Assembly (NCBI GenBank): GCA_917880885.1
Contig: OU862919.1
Coordinates: 55,093,058 to 55,157,057 of the forward strand
Origin: Limnephilus marmoratus
Taxonomy: Eukaryota; Arthropoda; Insecta; Trichoptera; Limnephilidae
Direction: 5' to 3'
DNA length: 64,000 bases
Position 1 is the stretch's first letter; every line of letters starts with the position of its first letter. The notes below the pieces were generated by a model. That model was not told the DNA's origin and did not search any database. It worked only from the letters and a program-made list of their open reading frames with translations. Positions 47,045 to 57,792 of this stretch are shown here, piece by piece. A program made the translations under genes and the position numbers.

Positions 47045-47757
47045 AAAGCTACATTCTCAATGTTATTATTATCATTACAATTCATAACTGATTTTACTGG
47101 CCCGTTTTTATCAAAATCTACCGCAAGAATAACATTTCGCCTCTTTAAATTTACAGCTACGAGTGTCATGATTTGTTTTACACAAATATTACACTTCTTT
47201 AGAGATGAACCAGTTTTAACCTGTTTATCCGATCAAAGTGAGTCGGTACTATCAGACCGATATCTATGTTTTCGCGCCGGAAAAGATGATTTTTCAAATC
47301 TCTTTACCGTATTTACTTCACAAAACAATTTTACCCGTACTGGACCGGGGAGTAGACCGATTGCAAACACGTCTACAAGATTCTCTTCCAGCCTAGTTCC
47401 AAATTGACAATACGTGCTGAGACCACGGAGTTTGGCGGCAAAATCTTCAATTGATTCGTTATGACCTTGTTTAGCTTGAAAAAACAATTCTCCCTCTTGA
47501 AAAAGTGATCTACATTTAACACAATGTTTTTCTAGCAACTCAATTAATTTCTCAAACGTAACATCTGTGATTTTAATCGGGAAACATAAGTTAGACAGAA
47601 GAGTCAAGGTTTCCGTTTCAAGCGAGTTTATCAGATAAGCCTTTTTCTTAATCTCAGTAATGTCATCATGCAAAACGAGGAACTGCTCTAATCTGAGTTG
47701 AAAGACATCCCAGTCTCCGCTTATGTGAGAAAACGGTGGAATTCTCGCCGATTCCAT
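47045..47757 (-). pseudogene. gag: Gypsy A gag
   Basis: Start at the Met of MESARIPPFSHISGDWDVF (47757); an earlier Met lies at 47814. The capsid region has RLEQFLVLHDDI, KKAYLINSLETETLTLL, ELFFQAKQGHNESIEDFAAK and EENLVDVFAIGLL, typical of K02A2.6-like gypsy gag. The frame stops at 47233, but zinc knuckles continue in other frames: CNIC... then HDTRSC and KCYSCG between about 47185 and 47115. At least two frameshifts are present. It runs into the LINE tail at 47041 and resumes in the protease ORF at 36430. Confidence 0.83.
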
Positions 47758-48286
47758 CTTCACAATAGTATAAAAAATAATACGCGAAGCTACGACAACA
47801 ATACTATCCCACAAAAAAAAATTAAAAAATCATACAAATCCTCCACAAGTAAGAAAAAACCTAACTTAGAAATTGCGGTTGCAACGTCTCCAAATTGTTT
47901 CCTCTTGATGAGTGAGTGACCTTTCCTCGACACTAACACTGTTTGTCTTTATATGAATGCCTTCCCTCGGCACTTCCTCGGAACTTCACCTTCGTGGAAA
48001 GGCTCTGTTGAGCCCCAAAAACGACTACTGCCTCTTGCTTCTGAGTACCTTTAGATCGGTACTCCAGAACTCTTACTGTGGCTCCAGGAATAGCCAGAGA
48101 CATTCTTGGTTTTGTTCTGCCGGTCCTTTCTCTCGGTCAGAAAAAACCCAAAAAATACTCCAATGTTCCGCCTCGGCTGTAGGTACCCTTGAAAAATTTC
48201 TCGGGTGAGTTAGCTCTCCCCGCTTGGTAATTTTTTTTTTTTGGTAATCCAATTTACAATTGTCCATCCAATATCGTACGTATATA

Positions 48287-48297
48287 CGGCTGCGCCA
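48287..48297 (-). promoter_or_regulatory. Gypsy A primer binding site
   Basis: The minus strand reads TGGCGCAGCCG two bases after the LTR end (ACATTACA-AC-TGGCGCAGCCG). TGG at the start complements a tRNA CCA end, where minus-strand DNA synthesis begins. The tRNA identity was not determined. The sequence next to the other LTR (18050) lacks this motif, as expected. Confidence 0.75.
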
Positions 48298-48299
48298 GT

Positions 48300-48565
48300 T
48301 GTAATGTTCTTTAATATGGCCTTACTAACCCACAATAATAATTAGTACAACGTAAGTTCTTTTCGTCTTTTATTGTGATGTCACAATGGATTCGATAGTA
48401 ATGTACTTAATGTCTAACGTAGCGAGTGATTACAAAGGCTTTTAGATTAGCTCTGGCGCGCCAACGGGTGCGTCAGCTGTGTGCCCCGCGAGCCGCTCTT
48501 CAAACTTCGTCGGAACCCGAACGTTTCCGAATGAATCCAATACATCGATAATTACGTATACTACA
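48300..48565 (-). repeat. Gypsy A 5' LTR
   Basis: 266 bp, TGTAGTATACG...GAACATTACA on the minus strand, with TG/CA ends. It matches 18051-18311 and is flanked by GTGTG (48566-48570) on its outer side. Confidence 0.88.
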
Positions 48566-48570
48566 GTGTG

Positions 48571-49074
48571 TAATGTGCTCTTAGCAGAACATAGGTACAT
48601 TTTTACTTACAATGTACTTACGTTATCTTTATACGTAAAAATCATTCCTTTGTTTATCCCGTATGCGTTCCTATCTGTGCCATTCATCCGATTGCGATGA
48701 AACTTAGGTAACCTATACGCCCCCGAAGGAAGGTTTTGTCTGACGTGTCCATGTTCATTGTTCTAAGCACCAGTTTCCTTCAACAGCTTCTGGGATTATG
48801 AAAACACGAGATTCGTGGAAAGTCTTGAGGTAATAATAATATTCTCTGATGAAAGCTTCAAGACTAAAATATACGAGTTTCTGGAAAGTTAGTGCAACTT
48901 ACAAAATTGTATTCCTTTGAAAATGTGGAAAAATTATGAATGCACTGTTTTCTGTGATGCAATTTAAATCAATTTATTTGCTTTGGGTATTACTTAAATA
49001 ACGTTTATATTTGGCAAAAAGGATTGAGATTATACCCGATGTTAATGAAAAGATTAAATTAAATAGAATATTCA
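48571..49074. other. Helitron-like phrase, otherwise nothing recognised
   Basis: CCATTCATCCGATTGCGATG at about 48681 matches the Helitron-like segments at 14340-15400. The remainder is AT-rich and non-coding. Confidence 0.5.
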
Positions 49075-50185
49075 TTTTTATTTATTTATTTATTGACGCC
49101 CTATTGGGCTTTTACATATAAAATACAAATTTCATTTATAACAGCAGTATAACATAAAATAAAAAATATTAAAGTGATAGTAATTAAATATTAAATAGAC
49201 CAAACAATAATGAATAAACGATTTCACGCTATTGAAAACACATTCGTGTATGGAGTTATTAATCACCAATCTTCTTCTTCTTTCGTATGGTGGGGGGTCA
49301 GAGGAGGACATCTAGGTCTGCGAGCCAGTCTAGGGCCTCAGGCGTTGCCCTGTGGACCTCATAAATCCCGCCGGGGAGTGAATGGAGCGGGCATTCGTTG
49401 ACCACATGTTCGGTGGTCTGCACCGCACCGCATTCACACGTCGCCGACTCTTTAAGGCCCCATCTATGCATCATGTGAGCACAACGGCTATGGGAGCACC
49501 TTATTCTATTGATGGCAGTCCAGAGTTTGCGAGGCAATGAGAACCCAGGCTGTCTCTCAGTGGGGTCTTGCACGAGATCGGCGTTTTTGACGTTGGCTGA
49601 TTGCCACTCAAGCTTCCACCTATCTTCTGGGGTGAGAGGTGTTCGAAGGAGTCTTTCTCCTTCCGTCCAGAAGGGTTTTCGAGACTTTAAGCGGCATGCC
49701 GGGTGAGAAACGACATCATCGTGCAAGGGTATTTCGCTTTTTTGCAGCGCCTTCTTGTATTCCCTCAGTGTTGCAATCTCTCGCCTGATATTTGGCGGGG
49801 TTATATTTGCAAGTACGGGGAGCCAAGGAAGAGGAGTCGATTTTAAGGTTCCGCTGATGGTTCGCATTGTGGCATTAAGCTGAACGTCGACCATGGAAGT
49901 GTGGGCGCTTCTGGCCCATACTGGAGCACAGTATTCAGCTGCTGAGAAAACCAGGGCAATGGATGCCGTTCTGAGCGTGTTGGCGTCGCATCCCCAGCTA
50001 GTACCAGCCAGCTTATTGACTAAGTTTAGTCTTGTCCTGGTTTTTTTGCCCACTGTTTCCATGTGTTTTCGGTAATTCAGGCTCCTGTCCAAAGTTATTC
50101 CAAGATAGCGGGGATGGGGGTCATGGTAAATATTTTTTCCATCAAAAAATCTCCAATAAAAGTGTTCATATGAAGCGGATACTTT
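49075..50185 (-). mobile_element. 5'-truncated LINE with AAAT-repeat tail
   Basis: Coding part at 49298-50165, then about 200 bp of 3' UTR ending in TTTATTTATTTATT (plus strand 49078-49093). The 5' end is truncated inside the RT C-terminal region and abuts the palindrome at 50204. Confidence 0.82.
49298..50165 (-). pseudogene. LINE RT C-terminal region with CCHC motif
   Basis: The minus strand reads HPRYLGITLDRSLNYRKHM, GTSWGCDANTLRTA, AEYCAPVWARSAH, DVQLNATMRTISGTLK and LPVLANITPPNIRRE, the post-RT thumb of a LINE. Near the end CECGAVQTTEHVVNECP forms a C-C-H-C zinc knuckle. The frame is open to its stop at 49298. The polymerase palm is missing, so this is a fragment. Clade not assigned. 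Confidence 0.82.
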
Positions 50186-50255
50186 GTGATGCGACATTAT
50201 TAATTTAAAATAAAACAATAACTTTGTAAACACCACTTTAATTTTATATACTTTA

Positions 50256-50296
50256 TGCCGACCGGGTTTCGCTACAACCGTAGCTTCATCAGGGCA
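50256..50296 (-). ncRNA. Hammerhead-like ribozyme core, minus strand
   Basis: Exact reverse complement of the core at 50654-50694, in the left arm of the palindrome. A transcript across the whole palindrome would pair the two arms, so each core could only fold if transcribed separately. Confidence 0.5.
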
Positions 50297-50653
50297 GTAT
50301 AATTCTCTACTAACATTAGGTTACATGTGTGTTATAATATATAATGGGCTGGACTCGTTAAGTGTAGGGGGAGGAAGAAGACATAGATGGAGAAATGGGA
50401 AGGGAACGGACGTGTTCTTTATCAATAGGGAACAATCTTAGTATGGGACTTTTATTTAATTTGGGACTTTTATTTAATAATCAACTAAATTTAAATAAAA
50501 GTCCCATACTAAGATCGTTCCCTATTGATAAAGAACACGTCCATTCCCTTCCCATTTCTCCATCTATGTCTTCTTCCTCCCCCTACACTTAACGAGTCCA
50601 GCCCATTATATATTATAACACACATGTAACCTAATGTTAGTAGAGAATTATAC

Positions 50654-50694
50654 TGCCCTGATGAAGCTACGGTTGTAGCGAAACCCGGTCGGCA
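50654..50694 (+). ncRNA. Hammerhead-like ribozyme core, plus strand
   Basis: TGCC | CTGATGA A | GCTAC-GGTT-GTAGC | GAAA | CCCGGTC | GGCA. Stem II is a perfect 5-bp hairpin. Stem I could pair TGCC with GGCA. Stem III is minimal (ACC/GGT), as described for Penelope-type hammerheads acting as dimers. An extra A after CTGATGA departs from the consensus, so activity is uncertain. Confidence 0.5.
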
Positions 50695-51404
50695 TAAAGC
50701 ATATAAAATTAAAGTGGTGTTTACAAAGTTATTGTTTTATTTTAAACCAATAAAAGTTTCATGGGATTACATTATGTTATTTATTACATTATGTTATTTA
50801 TTACATTATGATTACATTATTCAATATTTCTATTTTTAAAACCAAAAATTCATGGTGGAATTCCATTATAATATCTATATATATAAAAATTTAGGTTCCG
50901 TATGTTTGCGTTCGCTAATCTCGGAAAGTAATCGATGGATTGACTAAAAAAAATTTACAGAACATTTCATTTTAGCAGAAGAGCGTTTATACATATTTTT
51001 TATTTGGAAGTTACAAAGGAAAAGGATAATTTTATGCGTTTGAAATTGACTCATAAATTGTCACAGTAAACAGCGGAATGACAGTTCTAGACAGTGTTGC
51101 CATTTTATTAATTTTATTAAAAGTTACAAAAATTTATATTCCTACAATTAGGAATTTAAAGAATTTAATCGGATTTAAAAGTAGAATTATATCTAACAAA
51201 TTATATTACTATTTTCACTCATTTGTTTTCTCTGTACGTTTTAAATTTACTCATAATTGTAGTGAATGTCAGTTTGCCAAACCTACAAAAAATTAGATTA
51301 ACAAATCGAATTATATATGACAAATTTTCAAAGGGTCAAAAAAGTGTAACTGTGACCAGTTGATTGATGTGTAAGTTTTTTAAAAGTTGATCACCATTCG
51401 TGGG

Positions 51405-51521
51405 ATGCCTCGCTCACGTTCAAACATAGGCTGTCGTACTCGAAACGCAGATCGTCAGAGAAGATCAAACCGCACTGATCAAGAACATTTAGACGATAAT
51501 GAAAATGTTCGAGTTAGAATT
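51405..51521 (+). pseudogene. Helitron protein N-terminus
   Basis: Begins MPRSRSNIGCRTRNADRQRR, like the N-terminus of arthropod Helitron proteins (MPR..RSNIGR type, Arg/Gln-rich). The frame continues in register at 55041 (IQKRAEELANRREERL) if one AATT copy and the inserted transposon are removed. Confidence 0.75.
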
Positions 51522-51879
51522 GAGGCCCCTAGAAACAAAGACGGAAGTGTCCACCACACGTCAAAAATGAGTTGAATATTATGCAGTTTCGTAGAGAAAA
51601 GTTCATTCTTTCTCCATAATATATCTGTTTGTAACATAAACCATATAAAGTATTTTGGCTTTAAAGTTTTGTTGTTGTAACAAATACGGCAGTGTCCACC
51701 TCCTTCCGAAACAAAAGCGGCAATTTTTCAAATAGCCAATCAGGATGCTCTATTCATAATGGCCGCCATACTGTAAATCATACAAACTCCTGCAAAAGCG
51801 TCAATGAATCGTACACTGAAAAGTTATTTTTTGGGTTGTAATAACCATTTATTGTTAGTAGACGTTACATATTCCAAGA

Positions 51880-51973
51880 ATGGAAGCTTTCCCCGATATT
51901 TTGCCACCAGAACCAGCGAGGAAACGTGTCAATCAACCACACAAATGGAAGGCAAACATTACCAAGAAAAAAG
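51880..51973 (+). pseudogene. Exon 1 of a DUF7869-type transposase
   Basis: 94 nt: ATG, 31 codons and a phase-1 G before the donor GTAAATCG. It reads MEAFPDILPPEPARKRV then NQPHKWKANITKKK. A basic (K/R)R..N...W..N pattern is usual at the start of DUF7869-type proteins. Exon 1 of the related gene at 33260 also ends in phase 1. No downstream exon was recognised; the sequence is interrupted at 52121. Confidence 0.55.
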
Positions 51974-52120
51974 GTAAATCGTAGTTATGTTGTAGGCAAA
52001 TGTCTAAATATGACATTTGAAGATTTATCTGAATTTGTTCACATTTTTTTGTAAGGATATGGATCGAGTCAGCTAGGCCATGTATTTTGACAACTATACG
52101 TAAATAAATTATTTGATATA

Positions 52121-54028
52121 TAGTCCAGTAAAGGAAGGAGTTGTAGAGTGCGTGAGCAGGAACCTAAGCGATTCTTTCAGAACTTGTTTAGGGTGCTTAG
52201 GGTGTGAACATACTAAAAGTCCTGACGTCTTGGTGGTGAGCTAGGGGGAGGGAGTGGGGGGGGGAAGGTCCCGATTTTCGGGTTTCCGTTTATATCTCAA
52301 AAACGGTGTGTTGTAGAGGAAAACTTTTTAACAATAAGTAAAAGCTCATAAAATTATCTACAACTTTTATTCTATACGTAATTTTGGAAATCTCAGCCGT
52401 TTTTGAGTTATACGGTCCACAAATGTCAATATTTTCGAAAAAAATCATTTTACCTCACATTTTTCATCAAACATTCCTTCATATCGTCTAAAATATTCAT
52501 CCAAGAAAGAAATTTATTTGAAAAAAGTTGTAAATAATTTAATTACCTTTTAGAATATATATTCATATGTAAGTAAATGTCTAACCAGTAAATATTTACA
52601 GCAATTTTAAGTTTTTTCGTAAAATGTCATTTTCAGAAAAAGCTGTTTTTTCTTACCAAATTATTAAGACGGGTTTTTTCTTCATGGGAAATTCCTTATT
52701 AATTTTTGCACGCAAGAAAGCAGGTAAGTTGTTCTTGAACAGATGATTAGTGGAATTCATTTTATAATCATTATTATTGTGATGGGTGATTAGGTTAGTC
52801 GTCGGAGACGACTATGCCACAATAACGCAAAGCAATGCTGACCTGTTCTGCAGCGTGCCTTCACTGCCAAGGGAGATGCCTCAATAGCGTGCCTGTTGCC
52901 GAGGACGACGATGAAGATGACGTAGAGCCCTTTCAGCAAGAACATCCACCACTGAGAATGACGATGCCATGGATGAACAACGCTTGCCAGGACCCTCACG
53001 TCCAAAGAGGATATGAAAACGTGAATCCATATAAAGTTGAAAGTGTAACATGATGTTATTGAGAACAGTGCCAAGGGAAATAGGGCCAACTCATACTCAA
53101 AGAATTTCATCAAATCCTCATCAGATCGTTTGCTTATACACATCCGCTGAAACAGCAATGTTGGGTCAACTGCAACCTTTTCATCGTGAATTTTTATCGA
53201 CGAGCTGACAGAAGACATTGGAAATGCCCGATCTTTGCGGGACAACTTGATGTCTGAGAATGTCAAGCCCACTATCGCATTCATTGCCTTTTCACCAACT
53301 CGAACAGCATCGTAGCACGTTATAGTAGCATCTCGGACGACTAACCTAATCACCCATTACAATAATAATGATTATAAAATAAATTCCACTAATCATCTGT
53401 TCGAGAATAACTTACCTGCTTTCTTGCGTGCAAAAATTAATAAGGAATTTCCCATGTAGAAAAAACCCGTCTTAATAATTTGGTAAGAAAAAACAGCTTT
53501 TTCTGAAAATGACGTTTTACGAAAAAACTTAAAATTGCTGTAAATATTTACTGGTTAGAGATTTACTTACATATGTATATATATTCTAAAAGGTAATTAA
53601 ATTATTTACAACTTCTTTCAAATAAATTTCTTTCTTGGATGAATATTTTAGACGATATGAAGGAATGTTTGATGAAAAATGTGAGGTAAAATGATTTTTT
53701 TCGAAAATATTGACATTTGTGGAGCGTATAACTCAAAAACGGCTGGGATTTCCAAAATTACGTATAGAATAAAAGTTGTAGATTACTTTATGAGCTTTTA
53801 CTTATTCTAAAAAAGTTTTCCTCTGCGACGCACCGTTTTTGAGATATAAATGGAAACCCGAAAATCGGGACCTTCCCCCCCACCCCTCCCCCCCCTAGCT
53901 CACCACCTAGACGTCAGGACTTTTAGTATGTTCACACCCTAAGCATCTTAAACAAGTCCTGAAAGAATCGCTTAGGTTCCTGCTCACGCACTCTACACCT
54001 CCTTTTGGACCATTCGTTTACTGGACTA
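52121..54028. mobile_element. Foldback element with arms of about 680 bp
   Basis: The left arm 52121-52803 and right arm 53336-54028 are reverse complements with scattered differences. The outer ends read TAGTCCAGTAAA. ATA flanks both sides (52118-52120, 54029-54031), a possible 3-bp target duplication. The 532-bp centre holds a protein-coding fragment. It sits inside the GAGGCCCC transposon. Confidence 0.85.
52804..53353 (-). pseudogene. Coding fragment in the foldback centre
   Basis: The minus strand reads LVVRDATITCYDAVRVGEKA, then VAVDPTLLFQRMCISKRSDE and LMKFFEYELALFPLALF. The pattern VDP.LLFQR....E.L..YEL..(F/Y)P.ALF is familiar from repeat-associated proteins in invertebrates, but I cannot name the family. 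After ALF the frame shifts (LYMDSRFHILFG, then EGPGKRCSSM readable in another frame). It may be part of the foldback's own gene or captured DNA. Confidence 0.5.
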
Positions 54029-55040
54029 ATAATATTTCAAATTAATAACAACTCAATTTTTTTTTATTATTTGTTATAGGTTCATTCAAGGATCAGCAAA
54101 AATCTTGTCAGACTCATTAATAATTTAGTTAATTTTTTTTTTATTTTGTAATTTTGTTATATTAATTAATTTATGGATAAGCCACCGCATTTTTATGCAC
54201 AGATTACGGAAATTATACTTTATTTCAACAATTATTACAAGAAACAACAACGAGTATTTACGAACACAAAATAGGTTATTAGGTTCTTAGTTTAGGTAAA
54301 TTAAGTAATTCATCCGTTTTTAGTTTGAAACGAAACTTCGCAAATGTCAAATCCACACAAAAAAACATGGCCGTAATGGAGATGATGATTTTTAAAATTT
54401 TAATGAAAATCGAATTTTTATGCATATTTTTCCGTCTATCCCGACTGAAACCGATGGTTCTTGTGGTAATTAAGTTTAACAGCAGTTTACTTTTCAAATT
54501 TTATGCCTATTTAAAGTGTAGCGGCATGCGGCGGCTTGTCCATACTTTACCAAAATTTCTATTTCATAGTGGATGTAATTTCATTATTTAAAAAAAATCT
54601 GACATCTGTTTCTCGGAATTTATGAATATTTTAAAATTTGACAAATTCATTAAGTGAACTAAGCTGTTCATATTATTTCCATAAATTTTTTTTTATAAAA
54701 AAATCTTCTTTTCAATAATGTTTTCTTACATTGACTGCAACATCTTCGAAATTGTCTTTTAAATCAAAACCGGCAGTGTCCAACTGTTTGTGAAACAAAA
54801 CACAAGTGTCCAAATGATTGAAACAAAAACGGAAGTGTCCATCAAAAAAATGCATTTTTTAAAGAAACTATGGCATTCAGATACATAAATGATTTGAAAT
54901 ATAATTCTTAAACCGGTTTACTAACATAATATTAAATTTTCCTTCCATATTGATGAATAACGGACTGATTAAACGTTTTTTTTAGTTTGCCAACAATAAC
55001 AAAGTGGACACTTCCGTCTTTGTTTCTAGGGGCCTCAATT

Positions 55041-55590
55041 ATTCAGAAGCGAGCAGAAGAACTGGCGAATCGTCGGGAAGAAAGACTTAAAAGCTTACGA
55101 GTAGAAGCGCAAAGAAGACGAGCAGCACATTCATCTCAACAACGTCAAGAAGAAATAGATCAACGCCAAAGACGAATGCAACTGCAACTTTTGAATAAAC
55201 ATGCTTCGTACCATCGAATTGCTTTTTCATACAAACCAGATATTTAATACAATACCTCATGTAAATTTGTTCAAATCGGTAAAATGGATAAAGTTTGTCC
55301 ACACTGCAAAGCGATGAAATTTAAAGGAGAAACTCAAGGAATGTGTCGTGCGAGCGGCAAAGTAAAGCTACCTGAAATCGATCAGCCAATAGCACCACTG
55401 ATAAATTTGTTGCAAGGAATTACTGATGATTCAAAACATTTCCTAAAAGTATTAGAAAATACAATGAATGTTTACAGATGATTTCATTTGGCGCTAACGT
55501 TATAACAGAAAATTTTATGCCGACGTTAAAAATTCAGGGACAAATTTACCATAAAGCTGGCTCTTTGCTTCCTTTTAACAGAAATCAAAA
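55041..55590 (+). pseudogene. Helitron protein, middle of N-terminal region
   Basis: IQKRAEELANRREERLKSL, then QRRMQLQLLNKHASYHRIAF. After a frame change at 55284 come MDKVCPHCKAMKFKGET and GMCRASGKVKLPEI, and after another shift at about 55480 MISFGANVITENFMPT and IQGQIYHKAGSLLP. These are the zinc-binding and HxxGSL-like blocks that precede the Rep domain in Helitrons. The similarity ends near 55590, before Rep. Confidence 0.85.
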
Positions 55591-55600
55591 TAATTAATTA

Positions 55601-55797
55601 ATCAATCTAGCATAAAAGATTAAAGCACGTTTGACAGTACGCGTGTTTGAGAATGACATTTTGCAAAACAATGATTGTTAAATTAAATTGTATTTTTGAA
55701 AATCTTTAAGTTGATAAATTTATTTAAAGTAGGTACTCCTCTAATAGTTTGAATCGAATCAAGAATTTTAAATATTTTAAATAGGTATTCTTTTCAC

Positions 55798-55835
<38 letters not shown>

Positions 55836-56930
55836 GTCATACCACATTTTGTGGCTCATCTTAGAAGAAGCCACTTAAGTTGCTCATTCTTTCGCATGTA
55901 ATATATACTTACGTAGATGAAGTACCAACATGCTGTCTTTTAAATTTTGTTTAAAATATGGTCAGCTATAATATGTAATCAAAAATTATGTTTATTTATT
56001 AAAAAAAAATATCTTAAAATAACGTGCATTCCTTGATCTATTTTAAGAACACACTTACCGCATCACGCTACGTTGCCAAGTTTAATGCTACATATACATA
56101 CCAATATAGTTCATATGAAGGTAGGTTGACAGAACAGGTCGGATGTTGCTTATTCACACATTTATTATTTCAAGCGGCCGTTTTTGATTATTGGCGCGTT
56201 TTTTTAAAATTGGAGTATGATTTGCTAATTAATATTGTTATTTATTTGGTGTTTACGGTTGTTTTTTTTTTGTGTTAAGGTTTATTTTATTATTATCACA
56301 AATAAAATTAGGTATTTAAATACATATTGGTGTAGTTTCTTTTATTTGTTACATAATTATTTTATCTTAGTTTTATTAGTGTTTTCGAAAAATTATGAAT
56401 AAACTTATTAGAAATATATTACAAAATTTACTTTGTTCATTGATTCGTACGCTTCTTTAAGTTGTAGGTTGGTTTGCAAATTATAATTTTTAATATGTTT
56501 ATTAATTTCATGTTTACATACAGTTTTATTAAAATGTGTGTAAAATGTAATTTTTATATAATGTTTTATATTATCATGTTATACCTACTTATCTTATCTT
56601 ATCTTATCTAACCCTGTAATTATTTTTACACGTGTAAGCATTGTCTCCAGTTGTATGACACATAGGTAGGTACCTACCTTCCACCAATTTTATACACGTA
56701 TTCTAATTTTATTATTTTCTATAGTATACATTGTACAACCAACGTCTCTACAATAGGCCGCCCCAAATGGTTTGACTAGGTGTCGCATCTGGGAGAGGGT
56801 GGTTGAGGGAGACCTTTTAACCTCTTCAGCCTGGCTCTCTCGACTCATCACCTTGCACCGCAGTAGAAGGGATAGACCCATATGCCCGTTACCGACACAC
56901 TAATCCCAAGATTAGGGTGGGTGTGTGTGT
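55601..56930. other. No gene recognised
   Basis: AT-rich. It contains a (TA)n run at 55801-55831, TTATC repeats near 56590 and a GTAGGTACCTAC palindrome near 56667. No supported coding region. Confidence 0.6.
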
Positions 56931-56934
56931 GTAT

Positions 56935-57178
56935 TAGAGCACAGGCGTCTGGTTTGAAAGCTGTCCTTGTTCTACTGGTATTTCAATGGAAGATGCTCCG
57001 AGGAACTAGCGTCATTGATCCCTTTGGCACCGGTCCCTTTAGTCGGGTAACACGTCAAACGTGTGCCCAACATTTGTCACATGAGAACGGGTCATTTCTA
57101 CGACTCATTTTTGCCTGCCTCTGTGTGTCCTCCCTCCTACAATACGGGTCTCAAACGTACCTTTCAACATTTCAAGGG
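56935..57178 (+). pseudogene. LINE family L fragment
   Basis: TAGAGCACAGGCGTC..., TACTGGTATTTCAATGGAAG and ACATGAGAACGGGTCATTTC match the coding 3' part of family L at 61300-61500 (inverted) and 10600-10800. It ends at AATACGGGTCTCAAACGTAC. Short degenerate copy. Confidence 0.75.
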
Positions 57179-57792
57179 TGATAAAATAAAAACGATCATT
57201 TTGAAAAAAAACTCTTTAATTTGAATTTTTAAAAACAAAAAATATTACTATACATACTAAAAAAAGTGTGTAATCATTTGAAAAATAACATAACACAATA
57301 AAAAAATAATTATAGCCTAATAACTTTATATTCACAATCATTATAAAAACAGCATAATATAATAAAAAATTAAATCATAATTAAAACCAAATAACTTTTT
57401 ATTATACATAGTTCACGAAACATTTAGCGTTGTACATTACAGAAGAATCCTTCGTTTTTTTTTTATTTAACAAGGGATATCAAATTATACCTTGCACATA
57501 AATTTAACAAAAACTAAAATAAATTATAACCCTCCACAACCAATATCATGATGAAAGATAAAGGGGCCTTATTCGCCCGGTACTCTGTATGCCAGTATTA
57601 CAAAAGATAAAATATATGGAACTGCTATAACGACTGCCAATGATCAAACTATGGAACAAGCCAACAGCTACTTTACGATTGCTTCACGCTTTATATCAGC
57701 TGTAGTGGAATCGGAGTCGATACCTTTGGATCGTTCAATCGTTGAAGCCGGTATAGCGGTCTCTTAATCAATACAATTCATTTGAATTCAAG
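57179..57792. other. 3' flank of the tyrosine recombinase gene
   Basis: AT-rich and non-coding. AATAAA-like signals on the minus strand could serve for 3' end formation of the gene to the right. No transposon end is recognised. Confidence 0.5.

Larger units (their letters stand above)
18051..48565 (-). mobile_element. Gypsy A: a single Ty3/gypsy element dispersed over 30 kb by nested insertions
   Basis: Evidence that the pieces are one element: (1) near-identical LTRs at 48300-48565 and 18051-18311; (2) GTGTG directly outside both LTRs (18046-18050 and 48566-48570), a candidate 5-bp target duplication; (3) a primer binding site beside the right LTR; (4) protein pieces in the expected order on the minus strand: gag 47.8-47.05, protease/RT 36.4-35.1, RNase H 35.1-34.7, integrase 34.5-33.8, integrase C-terminus 20.7-20.2, then a polypurine tract at 19979-19987 beside the rest of the 3' LTR. 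Removing the inserts leaves about 5 kb, normal for this family. The LTRs differ at about 15 of 261 positions by eye. Confidence 0.85.
50204..50746. repeat. Near-perfect palindrome, arms about 255 bp (Penelope-like terminal sequence)
   Basis: The left arm (50204 to about 50457) and right arm (about 50492-50746) are reverse complements with only a few mismatches (GAACGGACG/GAATGGACG, TATACTTTA/TATGCTTTA). The spacer of about 35 bp repeats TTTGGGACTTTTATTTAA. The arms carry CTGATGAAGCTACGGTTGTA and CGAAACCCGGTCGGC, a phrase typical of Penelope-like element ends. It was probably formed by inverted insertion or a fold-back event. Confidence 0.85.
51522..55036. mobile_element. DNA transposon with 33-bp TIRs and AATT target duplication
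   Basis: Perfect 33-bp terminal inverted repeats start GAGGCCCCTAGAAACAAAGA (51522-51554 and 55004-55036). AATT flanks both ends (51518-51521, 55037-55040). GTGTCCA motifs recur near both ends (51547, about 51692, 54775, 54806 and 54835), like subterminal binding sites. A short exon at 51880 resembles the start of DUF7869-type genes. A 1.9-kb foldback is inserted inside. The rest of a transposase gene is absent, so this copy is non-autonomous. Confidence 0.85.
50874..55600 (+). mobile_element. Helitron remnant with N-terminal coding part
   Basis: The 5' end TCTATATATATAAAAATTTA at 50874 resembles insect Helitron starts (TC after a host A). Coding pieces at 51405-51521 and 55041-55590 belong to the N-terminal part of the Rep-helicase protein. 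They are separated by the transposon at 51522-55036. The Rep and helicase domains are missing, so it is a truncated relic. Confidence 0.72.
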
